Numbered from the stretch's first letter, positions 45,645 to 54,258 are shown. The stretch is 64,000 nucleotides of DNA from Bacteroides sp. (GCA_014803765.1 JAAVBC010000017.1:1-64000), one strand, 5' to 3'. Notes: generated by a model from the letters alone, not told the origin. Program-made: numbers and translations.

Positions 45645-45830
45645 TCAGTCAATCTTAATTTCATCCCTTGGAAGTTCAATCAACGCACCACTGGAGAGCT
45701 CCACCATAAGACCTCTCTCTGTCTCCTCAATAATAGTACCTCTCTCGTAACCTCTGAATGGTACGAAGATCTCGCACTGTTTCCCATACTCGGGAAAGTT
45801 AATATTTGGATTTTCCATATTTGTTTCCAT
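45645..45830 (-). CDS. Hypothetical protein, 61 aa
   Basis: Short beta-rich protein (VPFRGYERGTIIEETERGLM; GALIELPRDEIKID) with an SH3-like or KOW-like feel. Start 45,830 or 45,818. Last gene before the terminator of the reverse run. Confidence 0.55.
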   Translation of the reverse strand: METNMENPNINFPEYGKQCEIFVPFRGYERGTIIEETERGLMVELSSGALIELPRDEIKID

Positions 45831-45863
45831 ACTGATAGATTAACGTGGTTATGCTTGTAAATA

Positions 45864-46082
45864 TTATTCCCCTTCTTTACACTCTGACCGGGTAATATAA
45901 TCATAGATTCTCTTAACTACCCATAACCCATACTTTTCATCATCTGACATTTCCTGATTTACCATTACACCAGGAAATATTATTTGCTGAGAGATTCTCC
46001 GCTCCAAGGCTATCAGACCACCCGGAACATCGTCCGGGTTAAGTCCAACTGCTTCTAAAAATTTTCTTGCTTCTTCATTCAT
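45864..46082 (-). CDS. Hypothetical protein, 72 aa
   Basis: No recognised domain; NEEARKFLEAVGLNPDDVPG opens it and YGLWVVKRIYDYITRS closes it. Ten bases after the 165-aa gene, so probably in the same transcript. Confidence 0.5.
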   Translation of the reverse strand: MNEEARKFLEAVGLNPDDVPGGLIALERRISQQIIFPGVMVNQEMSDDEKYGLWVVKRIYDYITRSECKEGE

Positions 46083-46092
46083 ATCCGATAGT

Positions 46093-46590
46093 TTAAAAAT
46101 GATAGTCTAATACTGCGCCGATATAGAGCTTCTCACCGATTTTAAGGTCTTGAATATAGTCCAGAAAATCCGCTGATTGATTGGCATATCCGGCTTGATT
46201 GTAGAAATCCGTTACAAAAAGGATGGAAGTATCGAGAGGATTGGCGATGCATTTTTCCAAGATACGTCTCGGTCCCAAGTTCTTGAAGTAATTATAGCTT
46301 GATACAGTAGATGCCAGTCGGTGGATTCTATTGACATGGCTACGGATGAAATCATCCAAACCTCCAATCAAAGTGAAGGACTCCCCATCCGGATTAAGTC
46401 GGAGACCTATTCGTGCGCAAAGTTCGCGAGTCGAATTTTTAAGGGCATCGTAACGATTTTCATCAGTTATGTGCTGCACATAGTCGATGATTGGGGCGTT
46501 TGTTCCGCCTGATACGCAATCTACGTCATCCTTCAGATATTCATCCTTTGGGATTGGCGATAGCGATAACTGTAGAATTAAGCTGTGCAT
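46093..46590 (-). CDS. Hypothetical protein next to structured element A
   Basis: 165 aa, no family recognised; contains SILFVTDFYNQAGYANQSAD and LKIGEKLYIGAVLDYHF. The start codon is the first base of the repeated ~700-bp element A, and the start codon of the 43-aa gene at 48,352 has the same position relative to element B. The leader shared by both genes is therefore part of the element. Confidence 0.6.
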   Translation of the reverse strand: MHSLILQLSLSPIPKDEYLKDDVDCVSGGTNAPIIDYVQHITDENRYDALKNSTRELCARIGLRLNPDGESFTLIGGLDDFIRSHVNRIHRLASTVSSYNYFKNLGPRRILEKCIANPLDTSILFVTDFYNQAGYANQSADFLDYIQDLKIGEKLYIGAVLDYHF

Positions 46591-47275
46591 AGTTGTAAGC
46601 GTTTAAGATTTAATTTTTTCCCTTTTGAACCCCGAAGGGTTTATCTGACAGGGAAGATTTTATATGCAAGTTTGAACAATGCGTGTTGGAGATGATGCAA
46701 GGATATTATCGGAGAAATTTGAGGAATACCGCTATTTTTCAGCCCGAAGGGCGAAAAAGAAAAATGGTGGAAGGCTGCCACAAATTTCTCCGATAATAAG
46801 CGTAAGCGTTCCTTTCATCATCTCCGACAGGGATTGTAACTTAGCATATAAAATATTACCTGTCAGATAAACCCAAGGATTTCAAAAGAGCCAATAGACC
46901 TCACAATATCCAAACATCATACGTTCCACCCCTCATTATAAAAATTACTCACAATCTTCATATCACTTAATCTTCCAGGTCTGACAACGATCGAACCAAC
47001 GAATCTTTCCAAACTGCGCGGAGATAAACAGAAATCCTTAAGTATTGCGTGAAGCGCAAACCTGAGGATTTCTGTTTATCTCGGCGCGAAATGCGCAGCC
47101 ACAATACCTCCAACCTACTAAGTTCAGCCTACTCGCAAGAGAAATTACTTGAAGTGGAGCGTCAGCGACTCTTGATGTAATTTCTATTACGAGGAGAGAT
47201 GAACTTCCTAAAAATCAAATCGGCTGTCAGGCACTCTTCTGCTAAACTTGTTTTAGTGAAGAGTGGCGACAGCCA
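46588..47275 (+). ncRNA. Structured non-coding element, copy A
   Basis: No ORF of credible quality is present. The + strand can fold into four hairpins: 46,623-46,889 (rod of ~100 bp with bulges; GGGTTTATCTGACAGG at 46,638 pairs with 46,860-46,875), 47,014-47,098, 47,120-47,206 and 47,222-47,274. Copy B has the same four with compensatory changes: a G-C to A-T pair in the rod, a C-G to T-A pair and a G-C to C-G pair in hairpin 2. At least five more differences between the copies swap Watson-Crick pairs for G-T pairs that would be wobble only on the + strand. This supports selection on + strand folding, as an RNA or as single-stranded DNA. Function unknown. Confidence 0.7.
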
Positions 47276-47379
47276 CCCACCCATTTTTCCTATCGTGCTA
47301 TCAGAATCTAACCAGCGATGCCCCACTACTATTCAATCCGCTTCAAACTTAATGAAAAAGCAGGGAATTAATAGATTCC

Positions 47380-47667
47380 CTACTTTAGCCATCTGCAAGG
47401 CTCAATGGTGCGGTCAAGAAGAGCCAGCCATACCACCATTTCTGCCATCTCGTTCATGGAATCATAGGTGCTTACGATATCATATTTGAGAAATTTTCGG
47501 GTCACGAAATATTTGTTCTTAGTCTGACATTCCTTTTCTTCCCATGTTCCAATCTCATGTTCACCATTAGTGTCTTCGATCGTGAATATCCCGGTGGAAT
47601 AAAACCTGACAAGCAGATAAAGCTTTGATGTTCCATCGGCATAGATTTTGAAATCATCGTGTTTCAT
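47380..47667 (-). CDS. Hypothetical protein, ~95 aa
   Basis: Beta-rich (LYLLVRFYSTGIFTIEDTNG; ATG 47,667 chosen, 47,676 possible). No family recognised. Overlaps the DUF2958-like gene by 14 bases or more. The gap between element A and its stop has only a weak hairpin, AGGGAAT/ATTCCCT near 47,362-47,380. Confidence 0.5.
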   Translation of the reverse strand: MKHDDFKIYADGTSKLYLLVRFYSTGIFTIEDTNGEHEIGTWEEKECQTKNKYFVTRKFLKYDIVSTYDSMNEMAEMVVWLALLDRTIEPCRWLK

Positions 47668-48052
47668 AACATTCACATGATAAGGTCTCCTCCTTCTTAA
47701 ATCTTGCGAGCAAAGATTTAAGCCTATTATCCAAAATGTTTTTTAGGGGAGTCGGATTGAATTCTTCCTGTAGGCGTACAGCCAATTTCTTCTCAATACC
47801 ATACTGCGCGAGATCGGCTTCCAGTTCCATCAGTCCTTTGAGGGAAAAATAACCATACTCATCTTCTATCGGTCCGACTTCTATGCCGAACATTGTAATA
47901 TCATCACCTTCGGGGGTGCCTTCAAGAATAAACCATCGGATGCTCCCAAGAGCAAAAATTGCTACGCAAACGGCTTCATCACCTTTCCCATCCTGAGAGT
48001 ATAAGGGGAATTGACAAAGTCTCTTCTTTGCTTCCTCTGTAATTGTATTCAT
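47654..48052 (-). CDS. DUF2958-like protein
   Basis: 132 aa. LCQFPLYSQDGKGDEAVCVA, then IRWFILEG, ITMFGIEVGPIEDEYGYFSL match the layout of DUF2958 proteins (metabolite-independent, mobile-element-associated, function unknown). The likeness is by eye. Located between the tRNA-like sequence and element A. Confidence 0.6.
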   Translation of the reverse strand: MNTITEEAKKRLCQFPLYSQDGKGDEAVCVAIFALGSIRWFILEGTPEGDDITMFGIEVGPIEDEYGYFSLKGLMELEADLAQYGIEKKLAVRLQEEFNPTPLKNILDNRLKSLLARFKKEETLSCECYETR

Positions 48053-48069
48053 ATAAATATACTTTAATG

Positions 48070-48143
48070 TGGTGGTGAAAGAGAGAATCGAACTCTCATT
48101 TTCGCAAGGTACGCGAGGTTTTAACCACTTAAACTATTTCACC
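48070..48143 (-). tRNA. tRNA-like sequence with encoded CCA
   Basis: Reverse strand from 48,143: acceptor GGTGAAA/TTTCACC, discriminator A and an encoded CCA; D-arm GTTT/AAAC with loop AAGTGGTTA; T-arm GAGAG-TTCGATT-CTCTC. The anticodon arm is abnormal: TCGC/GCGA is only four pairs, the loop GTACCTT would read ACC (Gly), base 26 or two variable-loop positions are missing. It is therefore a degenerate tRNA or a tRNA mimic. The chromosomal tRNA-Ser in this window does not encode CCA, so this one looks foreign. Confidence 0.6.
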
Positions 48144-48220
48144 AGTCATAATCCTCTATTTTCACAAACCGAAGATTACTGCTCAATTAACTAAATATTC
48201 AATCAAATTTCTACAGTAAC

Positions 48221-48352
48221 TTACATTGGCATTCCCAACGCATATCCCATCAGAAGGAAAGCGTATAGGGAAAGAAAGGTCAGAGCTACAAACCCAAACA
48301 TGAATAGGGCATATCCAAGCTCTTTCTTATAGGGGAATTTTTTAATCTTCAT
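48221..48352 (-). CDS. 43-aa single-helix membrane protein
   Basis: Starts MKIKKFPYKKELGYALFMF and has one long hydrophobic helix (ALFMFGFVALTFLSLYAFLL) after a basic N-terminus. The start codon abuts element B in the same way as the 165-aa gene abuts element A. Small, but the charge and hydrophobicity pattern looks real. Confidence 0.55.
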   Translation of the reverse strand: MKIKKFPYKKELGYALFMFGFVALTFLSLYAFLLMGYALGMPM

Positions 48353-49053
48353 AGTTGTAAGCGTTTAAGATTTAATTTTTTCCCTTTTGAACCCCGAAGG
48401 GTTTATCTGACAGGGAAGATTTTATATGCAAGTACAGACAATGCGTGTTGGAGATGATGCAAGGATATTATCGGAAAAATTTGTGGAATACCGCTATTTT
48501 TCCGCCTGAAGGGCGAAAAAGAAAAATGGCGGAAGGCTGTCACAAATTTTTCCGATAATAAGCGTAAGCGTTCCTTTCATCATCTCCGGCAGGGATTGTA
48601 ACTTAGCATATAAAATATTACCTGTCAGATAAACCCAAGGATTTCAAAAGAGCCAAAAGACCTCACAATATCCAAAGATTAGATATTCCACCCCTCATTA
48701 TTTTAATATCACACTATTTCACTATCCCCCTATTTCCATATCACATAAATTCCCAAGTAAGACAACCATCCAATCAACGATTCTTTCCAATCTGCGCGGA
48801 GATAAATAGAAATCCTTAAGTCTTGCCTGAAGGGCAGACCTAAGGATTTCTATTTATCTCGGCGCGAAATGCGCAGCCCCAATACCTCCAACCTACTAAG
48901 TTCAGCCGGCTCGCAATAGGAATTGCTTGAAGGGGAGCGTCAGCGACTCTTGATGTAATTTCTATTACGAGAAGAGATGAACTTCCTAATTACCAAATCG
49001 GCTGTCAGGCTCTCTTCTGCTTAACTTGTTTTAGTGAAGAGTGGCGACAGCCA
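48350..49053 (+). ncRNA. Structured non-coding element, copy B
   Basis: Second copy of the element at 46,588. Corresponding hairpins: 48,384-48,650 (rod; 48,399-48,636 is its 238-nt core, the same length as in copy A), 48,792-48,876, 48,898-48,984 and 49,000-49,052. Between the hairpins the two copies diverge more, while stems and the apical YGAAG loops are kept. Hairpin 3 is better paired here than in copy A (a 12-base stem around 48,912-48,929 with 48,950-48,968). No ORF of credible quality. Confidence 0.7.
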
Positions 49054-49081
49054 ATTAGTGTAATGAGGAAAAAGAATGTTA

Positions 49082-49405
49082 TCAGGGAAGATTAATCTTT
49101 CCATGGGACGCTTCCCACGATTCAATATAACTCTCCAGAGCCTCATGCAGAATATCCTTTTGCATTTTATCATCAACAAGAGAGATGTATTTTATTTTTT
49201 TCATCTGGTCTACATCCGTTACAAAGGTAGCAAGCTTTACCTTCCAACTCTTCTGAGTCTTGGGTCTTCCCCGACCTTTTGAAGCAGGTTGGGATTCCTC
49301 AAATGAATTATTCTTATGACCGATCTCTGATTTATTCTCTTCCTGAGGACTGTTTTCAGTTCCCATTATTCCATTCATCAGCGAAGCAAGATTTTTCTTT
49401 GCCAT
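49082..49405 (-). CDS. Small basic protein downstream of ParA (DUF3408-like)
   Basis: 107 aa: a disordered, charged N-terminus (LASLMNGIMGTENSPQEENK), basic GRGRPKTQKSWKVKL and a C-terminal helical part (KKIKYISLVDDKMQKDILHE) similar to ribbon-helix-helix endings. Position after ParA in a Bacteroidales element suggests the DUF3408 group or a ParB-like centromere binder; that is inference from context. Confidence 0.6.
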   Translation of the reverse strand: MAKKNLASLMNGIMGTENSPQEENKSEIGHKNNSFEESQPASKGRGRPKTQKSWKVKLATFVTDVDQMKKIKYISLVDDKMQKDILHEALESYIESWEASHGKINLP

Positions 49406-49467
49406 ATTTATAATATTATAGTAATATAGAAATATATAAATACATAAATATATACATAAGCTCAGAG

Positions 49468-50223
49468 TTAATTCTCACACCTTTGAATTATCTCCTTAGC
49501 TAAAGACATGTAGTCATTTGCACCATTGCTCTTCGGATCGTAATTAAAGATTGATACACCGGTAAGGGGCATTTCTGCGAGAGCTATATTCTCCCGGATC
49601 TTAGTGGAGAACACGCGATCTCCATATTTTTGTGTAATTATGTTCACAATCTCCTTGTTGAGATTGCGATTGAAATATCGGGTGAAGAATACACCGCCGA
49701 TTTCAAGATTCGGATTAACACGTCTTTTAACTTCACCTACCACTTCTTCAAGCATTGAGAGACCCTTGAAAGGGAGGGCTTCGGCAGTCAGTGGTATGTA
49801 AAGTAAATCAGAAGCAACAAGAGCATTTGTTGTGACAATTCCCAAAGAGGGAGGGCAGTCAATAAGAACGTAATCATAACCGGTGGCATATTTCTTCAAC
49901 TGATCTCGTAAGATACCCTCACGTGCGATTCGGGTTGCCATATCAATCTCAGCTCTTGCAAGATCAAGAGAAGCCGGCACGATATCAAGACTATCACCAA
50001 CGTTGACAATAGGTAAGGGTGCATCTTTAACCAGCGCATGGTAAACGCTGACTTCCGGATCTTCTTGCTGTGTAATCATAAATGATAGATTCTGCTGTGC
50101 GTCAAGATCTACGAGCAATACGTTACGTCCGTTCAATGCGAGAGCTGCTCCGATAGAGGCTGTAGAAGTGGTTTTCCCTACACCGCCTTTGTGATTAGCA
50201 ATTGAAATTATTTTAGGTTTCAT
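49468..50223 (-). CDS. parA: ParA-family ATPase
   Basis: 251 aa from ATG 50,223 (upstream in-frame Met lies inside the promoter). Deviant Walker A is ANHKGGVGKTTST; Walker A' and B are VLLVDLDAQQNLS and YDVLIDCPPSLG-type (YVLIDCPPSLG). ParA proteins position DNA on the nucleoid; in Bacteroidales conjugative elements the gene sits at the head of the mobilisation or maintenance block. AT-rich repeats flank it on both sides. Confidence 0.95.
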   Translation of the reverse strand: MKPKIISIANHKGGVGKTTSTASIGAALALNGRNVLLVDLDAQQNLSFMITQQEDPEVSVYHALVKDAPLPIVNVGDSLDIVPASLDLARAEIDMATRIAREGILRDQLKKYATGYDYVLIDCPPSLGIVTTNALVASDLLYIPLTAEALPFKGLSMLEEVVGEVKRRVNPNLEIGGVFFTRYFNRNLNKEIVNIITQKYGDRVFSTKIRENIALAEMPLTGVSIFNYDPKSNGANDYMSLAKEIIQRCEN

Positions 50224-50245
50224 AATATTTGATATTAATATATTG

Positions 50246-50276
50246 CAAAGATACAAAAAATATGTCAATATATCAA
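50246..50276 (-). promoter_or_regulatory. parA promoter
   Basis: On the reverse strand TTG (50,276-50,274), 20 nt, TATCTTTG (50,253-50,246); the ATG is 22 bases further on. Matches the Bacteroidota consensus exactly. Confidence 0.75.
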
Positions 50277-50445
50277 TATATAAATATATAAATACATAAA
50301 TATATAAATATGAAAATATAAAAATATATAAATATGGAAATATAGAAACATAGAAATATTAAAATATAGAAATATATTACTATTTAAACAAAGCAATAAA
50401 GAAATATATCAATAAATACAGAAATATGTAAATATTAAACGCCGA
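50255..50445. repeat. AT-rich iterated ATATAAATA-type repeats upstream of parA
   Basis: About 190 bp of nearly GC-free DNA made of ~8-11-base units such as AAATATATAAAT, ACATAAAT, GAAATATA. A shorter block of the same type lies at 49,406-49,465 after the ParA stop region. Candidate centromere (parS-like) or curved DNA for ParA and its partner. Confidence 0.6.
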
Positions 50446-50483
50446 GGCGAAAAGAAATCAGAAAATAAATCAGTGAGGATAAT

Positions 50484-50514
50484 TTTGTAGAAATAAAAAT
50501 AATAACTACCTTTG
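50484..50514 (+). promoter_or_regulatory. Promoter of the secreted protein gene
   Basis: TTTG at 50,484-50,487, 19 nt, TACCTTTG at 50,507-50,514, with the ATG at 50,542. Full match to the Bacteroidota consensus. Confidence 0.7.
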
Positions 50515-50541
50515 AAGACCACAACAAACTAATCTCAACAA

Positions 50542-51357
50542 ATGAAAAAGCTAATACTACTTATCGAACTCATAGTACTGGGTGTATTGCCCGGCTACAG
50601 TTTGAAGATGCAGGATGTCCTGTATGTCGGAGATCTGGAGAAAGCACATTGTATGACTGTAGCAGATATTCTAAAAAATGATCTAAGAACAATAATTGAA
50701 TGGTATTCTATTCCTTATAATGGAAAAGAAGTGATACTTTCAGAGGCTCAAATGGCGGGTGTTGTAAGGAATGACATTGATTTATTTTGTTATAATACAC
50801 CTTTGGCGAATAAAAGTGAACTTGAACGGGAGTTTGAACCTGAATTATATGATTCCCTGAAAGTTCTTTTGCGAGATCTCAGAGAAGAAATTAAAGTTAA
50901 TAAGCCGCATTATAGTATTAGCAAATCTTCTCTACAAATTTCCGATTATGACCTCTCCAAAAAGGGATTTAATGTTTCCATGCTTGACATATTCGGGTAT
51001 CCTTCACAACATGAAAAATCCCCCTCACAATTTTCTGCATGGCTTGATGATGATTTAATCAAAGAATTGGTAAAAGTGAAGACTGTAAATATTACGGAAA
51101 GGTGGAGTCGTACTGATGAATATTTAGAGTTCTTTATGGAGGTTAAAAATAAGAGGGTCGCATTAGAGGTTCAAAAAGAATTGGGGGATTTTAGTCCGAA
51201 TGGTAAAGTTGATCTTGTCTACGAGTTCTCGATAATTGATGAAGAAGACAAGACCTACTTCCTGGTGACTGACATATATCTACTCTACCTTCCGACCCAA
51301 GACATAATTTGGAGTGTCAAACGGGGAGACCTATCAGAAGAAATCACGTTAGAATAA
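50542..51357 (+). CDS. Secreted protein, unknown function
   Basis: 271 aa with a signal peptide (KKLILLIELIVLGVLPGYS). The mature part is acidic and beta-rich near the C-terminus (DLVYEFSIIDEEDKTYFLVT). No family recognised. Isolated single gene in opposite orientation to its neighbours, with its own promoter and a terminator. Confidence 0.7.
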   Translation: MKKLILLIELIVLGVLPGYSLKMQDVLYVGDLEKAHCMTVADILKNDLRTIIEWYSIPYNGKEVILSEAQMAGVVRNDIDLFCYNTPLANKSELEREFEPELYDSLKVLLRDLREEIKVNKPHYSISKSSLQISDYDLSKKGFNVSMLDIFGYPSQHEKSPSQFSAWLDDDLIKELVKVKTVNITERWSRTDEYLEFFMEVKNKRVALEVQKELGDFSPNGKVDLVYEFSIIDEEDKTYFLVTDIYLLYLPTQDIIWSVKRGDLSEEITLE

Positions 51358-51359
51358 AT

Positions 51360-51393
51360 AAAAAACCGAAGTCGCATTGACTTCGGTTTTTTT
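51360..51393. terminator. Bidirectional terminator
   Basis: AAAAACCGAAGTC at 51,361-51,373 and its complement at 51,379-51,391, with A- and T-runs on both sides. Serves the secreted protein gene and the convergent lipoprotein block. Confidence 0.9.
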
Positions 51394-51411
51394 ATTCATA
51401 TTCTCTGATTA

Positions 51412-52533
51412 TTAGTCTATTTGAGCTCCCATAGTCCCATTCCAATTTTCATCAACGTTGCAATGTATATCTCCATTACCGGAGGTAAATATACCACCTT
51501 CACCAGAAGAGTAAGGTTTGGGAGAGAAAATCCAACGTAAATTCGATGTTCCTATCGAACCATGTTTCATTGAAATTATCTTTTCAAAGCCATTAATATC
51601 CTTTATTGAAAAGAATATTCTATCTATACCATTAAGGAGATGTTGGTTTGCATAGGTTTGAGAGGGATCTTCATCGCAGAAGTAGTAAGCAGCCATCAGG
51701 GGATAGAAAGTACGACTACCTGACGTAAATTCAGCGCGGGTTTCCATAGGAACTGTGTGGAAAACTGCAAATTGATTTTTTGCAAACGTAACCTCTTTAG
51801 TTTTCCAATTCCACGATGCGACACGATAACCCTCTTCTGCTGAAGAACATTCTTCACCTTCTTTGCCAAACCAATAGGAGGTTGTAATGGTGCTATTACC
51901 AAATTTTTCAGCCACGGTAGGAAGTTCAAATTCGTCCGTAGCAAGCATAATTGATCCCATTTTACGTTTAAGAGATAAATTGTCGGTACCGGGAGTAAGT
52001 TTACCGAAGTAACACCAAGCATCTCCATATCTACTCATATCCTTCAAAGCTCCTTCTCCAATAACCGCTGGCATAGAGACAGTGAAATCTTCCCAATTGA
52101 TTCGATATCCTTGATATTTATCCGCACTTTCCTTGCCAAGTTTATCAGCCCAGACAAAGATCCATCCAGTTTTTTCAGCTGGTGCCGGGACTTTCAGAGT
52201 GAAAGAACCCGTGGGAGTGGTAACCTCAGATTCAGCACTGTCGGATGAATAGAAAAGTTTGTAATCATCTGTGTAGACCGCGTAGCGAATCTTGAAACCA
52301 TGACTGTTATATCCCGCCCAGTAAGTCAGACCTTGTTCCATATCTGTTACGCGAGTGCGCTGAAGATCGGAAACATTGACATTGAGTGTCTTGACTTCTG
52401 CACCTTTCGGGAAGGAAGCCTCAATTGCGTTTTGCTGACCGTTTACGGGGGTCGGCATGTCTTCCTCGTTGTTGCAAGCAACGGTAGACAGGGTTAACAC
52501 TGCGCATGAAAGCGCCAGAAAAAGTTTTTTCAT
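51412..52533 (-). CDS. Surface lipoprotein (fimbrillin/DUF6562-like)
   Basis: 373 aa. Lipobox signal FLALSCAVLTLSTVACNN; mature protein begins acidic (NNEEDMPTP), a pattern for surface export of Bacteroidota lipoproteins. FKIRYAVYTDDYKLFYSSDS and TGWIFVWADKLGKESA fit the fimbrillin-like DUF6562 style. Probably a pilus- or adhesin-type component on the cell surface. First of a five-gene reverse block of envelope proteins inside the conjugative element. Confidence 0.75.
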   Translation of the reverse strand: MKKLFLALSCAVLTLSTVACNNEEDMPTPVNGQQNAIEASFPKGAEVKTLNVNVSDLQRTRVTDMEQGLTYWAGYNSHGFKIRYAVYTDDYKLFYSSDSAESEVTTPTGSFTLKVPAPAEKTGWIFVWADKLGKESADKYQGYRINWEDFTVSMPAVIGEGALKDMSRYGDAWCYFGKLTPGTDNLSLKRKMGSIMLATDEFELPTVAEKFGNSTITTSYWFGKEGEECSSAEEGYRVASWNWKTKEVTFAKNQFAVFHTVPMETRAEFTSGSRTFYPLMAAYYFCDEDPSQTYANQHLLNGIDRIFFSIKDINGFEKIISMKHGSIGTSNLRWIFSPKPYSSGEGGIFTSGNGDIHCNVDENWNGTMGAQID

Positions 52534-52571
52534 TGTTTAAAAAATTTGAGTTGTTTAAAAGTTTTGAAAAG

Positions 52572-53546
52572 TTAGAATTCGATAAAGAATGTATCCCCAA
52601 AGTTGAAATCAATCCCACCTCCATTATTCCCTTCAGGGGGAGTTACTGAAGAATTATTGTCTTCAAGAACTGTAAAAAGTTTTGCTGTGTAAGTAGTGAC
52701 ACCTCCTTTCTTAATGGGTATTTTAATTGAATTTCTACGAGCCTTAAGTTTTCCATCTTTGTCAAAGACTTCGACAAGCAGCTCAATGTTATACAGGTTT
52801 TCCGAGAATACATTGTCAAAAGCGATGTATTTATCGCAAGTAGGGGAGAAAGATACATCCTGCCAATGGTGGCAAATTTCCCCGGTCAGAAGATTCCATG
52901 ATGCCGGCAGTCCGGAAGGATAACTGATTCGGATTTTACCCACTTCATAATCCGGATTATCAGAAGCAATCAAACGATACTGACCCATTGTCGGCGAGAG
53001 ATCAATATTCAACTGAGGAGTTTTATAAGATACTGTCAGGTAATTCTCCCCATTGAAGCAAATCTTAAAGTTATCGCAACCCTGATACTGATATTTCTCC
53101 ACAAGAAGCATATCTGAGAAGTCATCAGTATGGAAATAAGGTTTCTTTGTCGAGTCCTCAGAAATGAAATCTGCCCAAGCAATAATTCTGTATTTCCCCA
53201 AGGGAAGAGCCAGTTCAATATTAGGATCTGTGGACTGCGCGAAATACTCATTGCTATTTGCTTTGGTCTTGGAGCCTGCTGAATCAAGAGGATAGGCACA
53301 GACTGAATATCTTAACTTATATCCGTCATTACTCCGGGTCAGTTTGGGTTCTACGCCATCTTCAATAATAGATCTGTAGGGCGATAGAGACTCATCAACT
53401 GAAAGGTGGATACTCACAGTGGCTTTATAGTCCGGTCTGATACAATAATCTTCATCTTCCTCAATCTCCTTAGAGCAGCTCATTGTCAATAAAGACAGAG
53501 AACCTATCATCAAAAGACAGAATTTATAAAATGATTTTACTATCAT
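52572..53546 (-). CDS. Surface lipoprotein, DUF6562-type
   Basis: 324 aa. Lipobox MIGSLSLLTMSCSKE followed by acidic EIEEDED. YRIIAWADFISEDSTKKPYF is a close match to the DUF6562 signature (sequence around GKYR-xx-WADF). It resembles its neighbour at 51,412 and the two may form a fibre with the downstream gene. Function inferred from family style. Confidence 0.78.
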   Translation of the reverse strand: MIVKSFYKFCLLMIGSLSLLTMSCSKEIEEDEDYCIRPDYKATVSIHLSVDESLSPYRSIIEDGVEPKLTRSNDGYKLRYSVCAYPLDSAGSKTKANSNEYFAQSTDPNIELALPLGKYRIIAWADFISEDSTKKPYFHTDDFSDMLLVEKYQYQGCDNFKICFNGENYLTVSYKTPQLNIDLSPTMGQYRLIASDNPDYEVGKIRISYPSGLPASWNLLTGEICHHWQDVSFSPTCDKYIAFDNVFSENLYNIELLVEVFDKDGKLKARRNSIKIPIKKGGVTTYTAKLFTVLEDNNSSVTPPEGNNGGGIDFNFGDTFFIEF

Positions 53547-53569
53547 GACTATGGAAATTGAATGAAGAA

Positions 53570-54250
53570 TTACTTACGGATTGAGATAATAGGGCGGATT
53601 CTGTGAGCCTGATTCTTGGGTGTCTCATGGATGTTGCCATAATTCATGGAGAACAGCCATGCCTTGTCCGCATCCTGATTCTCAACCTCGGTAGAAGACC
53701 ATAACCAGCAATTCTCATCATCATCCCGGATGGGATCACCTCCTACTGCAAATATCCTGTCGTTGACAAAACTCTTAACACCGTAGAGAAGTCTCAGCTC
53801 TGCTACGGAAGGAATGTAAGCCGATTGTCCGAAAGTCCATAAATCGAATACGGCATTAGCCATCGGCGAAGAAACGCCATCGGTGGTATAAATAGAGTAT
53901 GTATTTGAATTTCCGTCAAGTTCAAGAAGAGATTTTGAAGTGTTCTGTGCCACTCCGCAACTATCTGCAAAGGCATATTTAGGCAGATCGTGAATATACA
54001 CGGCATACCCTTTAAGGTCAGCGTTCAAATCCGGGTTAACATAAAATACTATTCCAATGGCTTCCTTCTGAGAATTAGAATAATCACAGAGGGAAAGAAT
54101 TGTGCCATCAGTGCATAATACATGCCCTAATCTGAAATCCGGCTTGGGTTCCGTCTCATGGTCGCAGTGGCAGGAGGATAAAAAAGGAAAGAATAGAAAA
54201 GTCATAATCAGACCTATTTGAGTAAAAAGAGAAGTCTTTTTCATATTCAT
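53570..54250 (-). CDS. Lipoprotein with DUF1566-like C-terminus
   Basis: 226 aa. Signal GLIMTFLFFPFLSSCHCDHE, an Asp/His-rich start, then a C-terminal part with AYIPSVAELRLLYGVKSFVN and CWLWSSTEVENQDADKAWLF, typical of the DUF1566/FISUMP-type lectin-like domains at the tips of Bacteroidota surface fibres. 23 bp from the DUF6562 gene. Confidence 0.72.
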   Translation of the reverse strand: MNMKKTSLFTQIGLIMTFLFFPFLSSCHCDHETEPKPDFRLGHVLCTDGTILSLCDYSNSQKEAIGIVFYVNPDLNADLKGYAVYIHDLPKYAFADSCGVAQNTSKSLLELDGNSNTYSIYTTDGVSSPMANAVFDLWTFGQSAYIPSVAELRLLYGVKSFVNDRIFAVGGDPIRDDDENCWLWSSTEVENQDADKAWLFSMNYGNIHETPKNQAHRIRPIISIRK

Positions 54251-54258
54251 TTATTTTT

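Noticed and set aside
46588-47275. Coding sequence or insertion sequence in the duplicated unit
   Set aside because: Open frames are short, differ between copies, and no transposase or target duplication is seen; changes preserve pairing instead of codons.
48070-48143. Functional tRNA-Gly(ACC)
   Set aside because: The anticodon arm lacks a normal 5-bp stem and bases are missing between the D and T arms; ACC anticodons for Gly are very rare in bacteria.
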